Positions 63,784 to 64,000 of a stretch of DNA of 64,000 nt are shown here, one piece after another. The DNA is from an uncultured Collinsella sp. (GTDB lineage Bacteria; Actinomycetota; Coriobacteriia; Coriobacteriales; Coriobacteriaceae). The position numbers and the translations under genes are program-made. The notes below the pieces were generated by a model. The model worked only from the letters and a program-made list of their open reading frames with translations, made no database searches and was not told the DNA's origin. The stretch is taken from NCBI GenBank assembly GCA_902490305.1, contig CABUDI010000002.1:62001-126000 (forward strand). Direction: 5' to 3'. Each line of letters begins with the position of its first letter. Within the stretch, counting starts at the first letter, position 1.

Positions 63784-64000
63784 ATGCAGGCACAGAAGGC
63801 GGAGGGAACCCGCGACCTTATCGGCGCCGAGATGCGCGCCTGGCAAAAGATGCAGCAGATTGCGGCCGGCGTGTTCGAGCCGTTTGGTTTTAAACCCATC
63901 GAGACGCCCGCAATCGAGCAGGTGGACGTGTTTGTCCACGGTATCGGCCAGTCGACCGACGTCGTGCGCAAGGAAATGTTCCGCGTGTTCAGCGGTGCCA
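63784..64000 (+). CDS. hisS: Histidyl-tRNA synthetase (N-terminal part, cut by window end)
   Basis: First 72 codons of a class II synthetase. MQAQKAEGTRDLIGAEMRAW has the HisRS Gly-Thr-Arg-Asp start, followed by the motif 1 region FGFKPIETPAIEQVDVFVHG and DVVRKEMFRVF (the KEM[YF] motif). ATG 63784 is preceded by AGAAAGGTG. The gene continues beyond the window. Confidence 0.9.
   Translation, partial: MQAQKAEGTRDLIGAEMRAWQKMQQIAAGVFEPFGFKPIETPAIEQVDVFVHGIGQSTDVVRKEMFRVFSGA

Overview
The window is a gene-dense, high-GC bacterial chromosome segment (about 60% GC). It fits the class Coriobacteriia, most likely a Collinsella. I infer this from the gene content: pheST behind a T-box leader, the Tad pilus order, paired YhgE/Pip proteins, a DUF4012-like fragment and VanR/VanS-type regulators, together with the codon bias. 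No rRNA, phage, transposase gene or CRISPR array is present. No gene looks frameshifted; only the two window-edge genes are cut.

Layout. 1-3.5 kb: tail of a DUF4012-like protein, glmM, and a convergent M32 carboxypeptidase. 3.65-7.6 kb: T-box leader with a Phe (UUC) specifier, then pheS-pheT. 7.7-10.6 kb: promoter with a 28-bp palindromic operator, then an ECF-type Ni/Co importer (CbiM/NikMN, CbiQ, CbiO). 10.7-17.7 kb: zinc-dependent phospholipase C-like protein, pyk (minus strand), P-type Ca2+ ATPase, rsgA. 18-27.6 kb: a tightly overlapping Tad/Flp pilus operon (cpaB, tadZ, tadA, tadB, tadC, two Flp-like pilins, two TadE-like proteins, a large TadG-like protein and several less-known genes), ending in a DUF192 gene. 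27.7-43.7 kb: tRNA-Phe, a GH5-like protein, rsmI, metG, rsmA, tatD, tRNA-Leu, an SPFH protein, rlmH, proC, an unlisted 57-aa membrane protein, serS, three identical tRNA-Arg(ACG), a large orphan TPR-like protein, tRNA-Ser(GCT), and a D,D-carboxypeptidase. 43.8-51.8 kb: a VanR/VanS-like pair, pstB with a PhoB/PhoR-like pair, a CpsC-CpsD-CpsB tyrosine phosphoregulatory set, and a GNAT enzyme. 52-64 kb: htpG, two adjacent YhgE/Pip membrane proteins, an EamA transporter, an M20D amidohydrolase, an OFA-type MFS transporter, and the start of hisS.

The most unusual content lies between genes. First, tRNA-Leu, tRNA-Arg and tRNA-Ser are each followed by a small non-coding element that starts with an antisense copy of that tRNA's own T-arm. 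At Leu and Ser a structured core of about 100 bp then leads back into a direct copy of the tRNA 3' end plus its terminator, giving repeats with periods of 190 and 192 bp. Second, a family of nested palindromes (after glmM, htpG and the M20D gene) keeps a conserved scaffold while its stems change in a compensatory way, as expected for a structured RNA or a REP/MITE-like repeat. Further nested palindromes of other sequence follow the Ca2+ ATPase, proC and the MFS gene.

Pathway links: tRNA-Phe in this window carries the GAA anticodon that would read the pheST T-box specifier. The four prepilin-like proteins of the pilus locus share an Ala-Gln processing site. The D,D-carboxypeptidase is divergent from a two-component pair of the type that senses the envelope. 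All functional calls come from motif recognition by eye; no database search was run.
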